Source of the DNA: an uncultured Collinsella sp.
GTDB lineage: Bacteria; Actinomycetota; Coriobacteriia; Coriobacteriales; Coriobacteriaceae
Length of the DNA: 64,000 nt
Assembly: GCA_900541875.1 (NCBI GenBank)
Contig: UQLF01000007.1
Coordinates: 33,791 to 97,790 of the forward strand
Reading direction: 5' to 3'
The notes under the pieces are model-generated. The model did not search any database and was not told the origin of the DNA. It worked only from the letters and a program-made list of their open reading frames with translations. Each line of letters starts with the position of its first letter. The stretch's first letter is position 1. A program made the translations under genes and the position numbers. Below are positions 59,983 to 64,000 of the stretch, piece after piece.

Positions 59983-60744
59983 CTAGATAAAGAGCTCGCA
60001 TTCCTTCCGCACGACGCAAACCTTGCTCAGCATCTGGGAAACAGCGGATAGCTTGTTGGGATCAAGCTTACGAGCGCCTCGCGGACATACGGCAATGCAG
60101 CGCATGCAGGAGATGCACGCCTCGCCAGCTGCTCGCTTGGGGTCGCCCTTGTCGATAGCACAAACGGGGCACGCCGCGGCGCATGCACCGCAGGAGACGC
60201 AATCCTCTGTTGCCTCGGGTGCCATGCGATGACCTCCAGCTTGTTTATAAGGACGATTGCCAGGAATAGAGGGCTCGGATGCATCCTCAGCCAACAGCTT
60301 TTGCTGAATTTGCTGCGCAAACTCTGCGAGCTGCGCCGCATCCTGCGCATCCGGTCGCCCAGCAGCAAACTGACGAGCAACGGAATGCTCAGCAATAGCA
60401 GAAACCGCTGCAACCACCCTAAATCCGGCGCGCTTCGCAACGTCCTCCAGCTCTACGAGCGTGTCCTCAAACGCGCGGTTTCCGTATACACAAACTAAAA
60501 CAGCCCGAGCCCCGTTGCCGCGCACCATGCCCAACCGGTCAGCCACCACAGCCGGGATTCTACCGGCATACGCCGGCGCAGAGATTACGGCCACGTCGTC
60601 CTCAGTCATCGAGACATCGCTGAAATCTAGCCCGCTATCGGTCAGATCGACGGTAACGGTATTCTTGTCCAGCGCCCCGGCCATAAGGCCAGACACCTTC
60701 CGCGTTCCACCCGTCGGGCTAAACACAATTTCGAATACGCTCAT
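59983..60744 (-). CDS. EFR1-family flavodoxin-ferredoxin protein
   Basis: This 253-residue electron carrier joins an N-terminal flavodoxin-like domain (VFSPTGGTRKVSGLMAGAL, FMN phosphate loop; VYGNRAFEDTL) to two 4Fe-4S clusters (CVSCGACAAACPVCAIDKG and CISCMRCIAVCPRGA). EFR1 proteins are common in anaerobes and thought to take part in electron transfer, but partners are unproven. The ATG at 60744 is preceded by a perfect palindrome at 60828-60839. It fits a fermentative redox network with the hydrogenase operon. Confidence 0.92.
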   Translation of the reverse strand: MSVFEIVFSPTGGTRKVSGLMAGALDKNTVTVDLTDSGLDFSDVSMTEDDVAVISAPAYAGRIPAVVADRLGMVRGNGARAVLVCVYGNRAFEDTLVELEDVAKRAGFRVVAAVSAIAEHSVARQFAAGRPDAQDAAQLAEFAQQIQQKLLAEDASEPSIPGNRPYKQAGGHRMAPEATEDCVSCGACAAACPVCAIDKGDPKRAAGEACISCMRCIAVCPRGARKLDPNKLSAVSQMLSKVCVVRKECELFI

Positions 60745-60827
60745 CGAGGCACCCTCCCCCTACGCCTGGCAACGCGTCAAGCCGTTTTCACATTCAGACA
60801 GAGTATACGGCGCATGGGATCCCCGTT

Positions 60828-60839
60828 TTGGTGCACCAA
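60828..60839. promoter_or_regulatory. perfect 12-bp palindrome upstream of the EFR1 gene
   Basis: TTGGTGCACCAA lies 84 nt upstream of the EFR1 start and beyond a TATACT box (60802-60807, minus strand). It is a candidate operator; no regulator is assigned. Confidence 0.4.
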
Positions 60840-60956
60840 GCACCCCAATGCACCCACCCTACGCTGTCTGCCTCTTCGTTTTGTATAAATTACGGTACAG
60901 ATTGTATATATTTACGGGATGCCGCCGTGTTCTCCTGAGGTACCCCATCCCAGCAC

Positions 60957-61189
60957 GTGCAAAAAACTGAGTATTCTGCAACGTAACCACGCCAGCACCG
61001 CCGCGGGTGGGCAAAACTGTAGGGCGCCGTATCATTCTAAGTCCCGACATGGCGAGAATGACGCGCCCCCGCTCCGGAAAACGGCGAAATCTGACTCAGA
61101 ACGCTCGCCAGGGATATCAGAAGGCCACCGTTGGCGACGTCGAATCATATGCAGACAACTCGAACTGCAGAATACTCCAAAAAATGCAC
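60957..61189. mobile_element. 233-bp gene-free element with inverted ends, copy B
   Basis: The left end GTGCAAAAAACTGAGTATTC (60957-60976) and the inverted right end (GAATACTCC, A-run, TGCAC to 61189) match copy A at 42606-42839. The interior differs, yet the length agrees within 1 nt. Confidence 0.6.
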
Positions 61190-61297
61190 GGCGCACCCCA
61201 TGGGACCCATTGCCGCATGGCAGGAAACAGGCCCACGGCATCCTCTGGATGCATTCCCAAGGAAATCACATTTGAACTAGCAATCGGATACGGCAAA

Positions 61298-61333
61298 CAA
61301 AAAGGGCCCCGAACGTAGTTGCTCGGGGCCCTT
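61298..61333 (-). terminator. intrinsic terminator of the DEAD-box helicase gene
   Basis: The stem GGGCCCCGA (61304-61312) pairs with TCGGGGCCC (61323-61331), with TTTTTGTTTG following on the minus strand. It lies 33 nt after the stop. Confidence 0.92.
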
Positions 61334-61365
61334 GGTTCACCTCGCTCTAGCGGGCGATGCGTATG

Positions 61366-63576
<2,211 letters not shown>

Positions 63577-64000
63577 ATGTTGTTGTTCCTTATCTGCACG
63601 CGCAATGGGCACGGCATGCGGCCGCGCGGGCGTGCTTGGTAGTGCGCTAATACATACAAAAACAGGTGCGCACAGAGAGGACGTTGCTCAGCACGCTGGC
63701 GATCGCTTTGGCAGCCCTATCACGCGCCGTCCAGACGCAGCAGCTCTAAGCGATGGAGCAGATTCGCCGCCGGTTAGTATACCCGCACTCCGTATGCCCC
63801 CACGTAAACCACAGATGACGAGGCGGACGGGGCGGGCCTGGCCGATTGTCTCAATCTGTAACAGATGCAGGGCAAAACCGGGTCCAAATGTTACAGAACA
63901 AGACAGAGGGGGATTTCCGTCCAGGGTTGATTTCCGATCTCAGCCGAACACATTGAGCAAATAGGCCATTCCCGCAGTTAGCTGAACGCCCCCGCGGCCC
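63577..64000. other. long leader/upstream region of the DEAD-box helicase gene
   Basis: No gene is seen. A perfect 9-bp inverted repeat TCTGTAACA/TGTTACAGA (63855-63863 with 63889-63897) is present. The length suggests a long 5' UTR, promoter region, or the end of a gene beyond the edge. Confidence 0.5.

Larger units (their letters stand above)
60745..61365. other. gene-free region holding 233-bp element copy B
   Basis: The region holds the TTGGTGCACCAA palindrome, an AT-rich patch at about 60888-60925, element B (60957-61189) and the helicase terminator at 61298-61333. Small open frames inside element B lack ribosome sites. Confidence 0.7.

Noticed and set aside
60919..61318. Small open frames within element B
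   Set aside because: Short overlapping frames with no ribosome site or motif, and not shared with element A.

Overview
The window is a high-GC bacterial chromosome segment whose gene content points to a strictly anaerobic, fermentative Coriobacteriia, most likely Collinsella. The evidence is an [FeFe] hydrogenase with a NuoF/GltD-type flavoprotein, a superoxide reductase, an EFR1-type flavodoxin-ferredoxin, PTS sugar uptake, and GTG and TTG starts behind strong GGAGG sites. The genus is an inference from gene content; no rRNA or tRNA gene was found to confirm it.

Layout. 1-5.3 kb: a UbiB/AarF-type kinase (cut by the window edge), a phasin-like protein, a C69 dipeptidase, and a folD-fchA pair of one-carbon enzymes in which FolD lacks its cyclohydrolase lysine. 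5.7-10 kb: two tandem paralogous lipoproteins and a secreted PI-PLC-like protein with a sortase signal. 10-15.7 kb: a PH-like protein, an orphan YhcG/DUF1016 nuclease, a two-zinc-ribbon protein, a cation efflux protein and a one-pass membrane protein with Thr-rich N-terminal motifs. 15.9-20 kb: formate-THF ligase, then ruvC-ruvA-ruvB behind a clear SOS (LexA) box. 20-22.7 kb: an NAD synthetase homologue that has lost its catalytic residues, and a superoxide reductase. 22.8-37 kb: a replication and repair block with a SWIM-SNF2 helicase, dnaE, addA and addB. 37-42.4 kb: a YerC/TrpR-like regulator, a 4-TM holin-like protein, an Rrf2 regulator divergent from cysK, mnmA and an M42 aminopeptidase. 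43-48.7 kb: fucO, a DUF1275 membrane protein, a YgiQ radical SAM protein, a CPBP protease and an orphan DinJ/RelB antitoxin. 48.9-55 kb: a tight four-gene operon with a NuoF-GltD fusion, [FeFe] hydrogenase, a substrate-binding lipoprotein and a one-chain ABC permease-ATPase. 55.2-59.7 kb: a maltose/alpha-glucoside PTS operon with its own BglG-type antiterminator and a candidate RAT/attenuator leader. 60-63.6 kb: an EFR1 protein and an RGG-tailed DEAD-box RNA helicase.

How the genes work together. Formate-THF ligase, FchA and the FolD-like dehydrogenase form a formate-to-methylene-THF route. The hydrogenase operon, EFR1 protein and fucO fit reductant disposal in fermentation. IIA, IIBC, antiterminator and phospho-alpha-glucosidase make a complete sugar uptake module. 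RuvCAB, AddAB and DnaE cover recombination and replication.

The noncoding DNA carries several repeat families: long-arm palindromes just 3' of stop codons (two copies of one family, one and a half of another), a roughly 145-nt nested hairpin after the NAD-synthetase-like gene, and two gene-free elements of about 233 bp with matching inverted ends but unrelated interiors. I consider the hydrogenase-ABC operon, the NAD-synthetase pseudoenzyme, the split FolD/FchA pair and the 233-bp elements the best candidates for undescribed biology.
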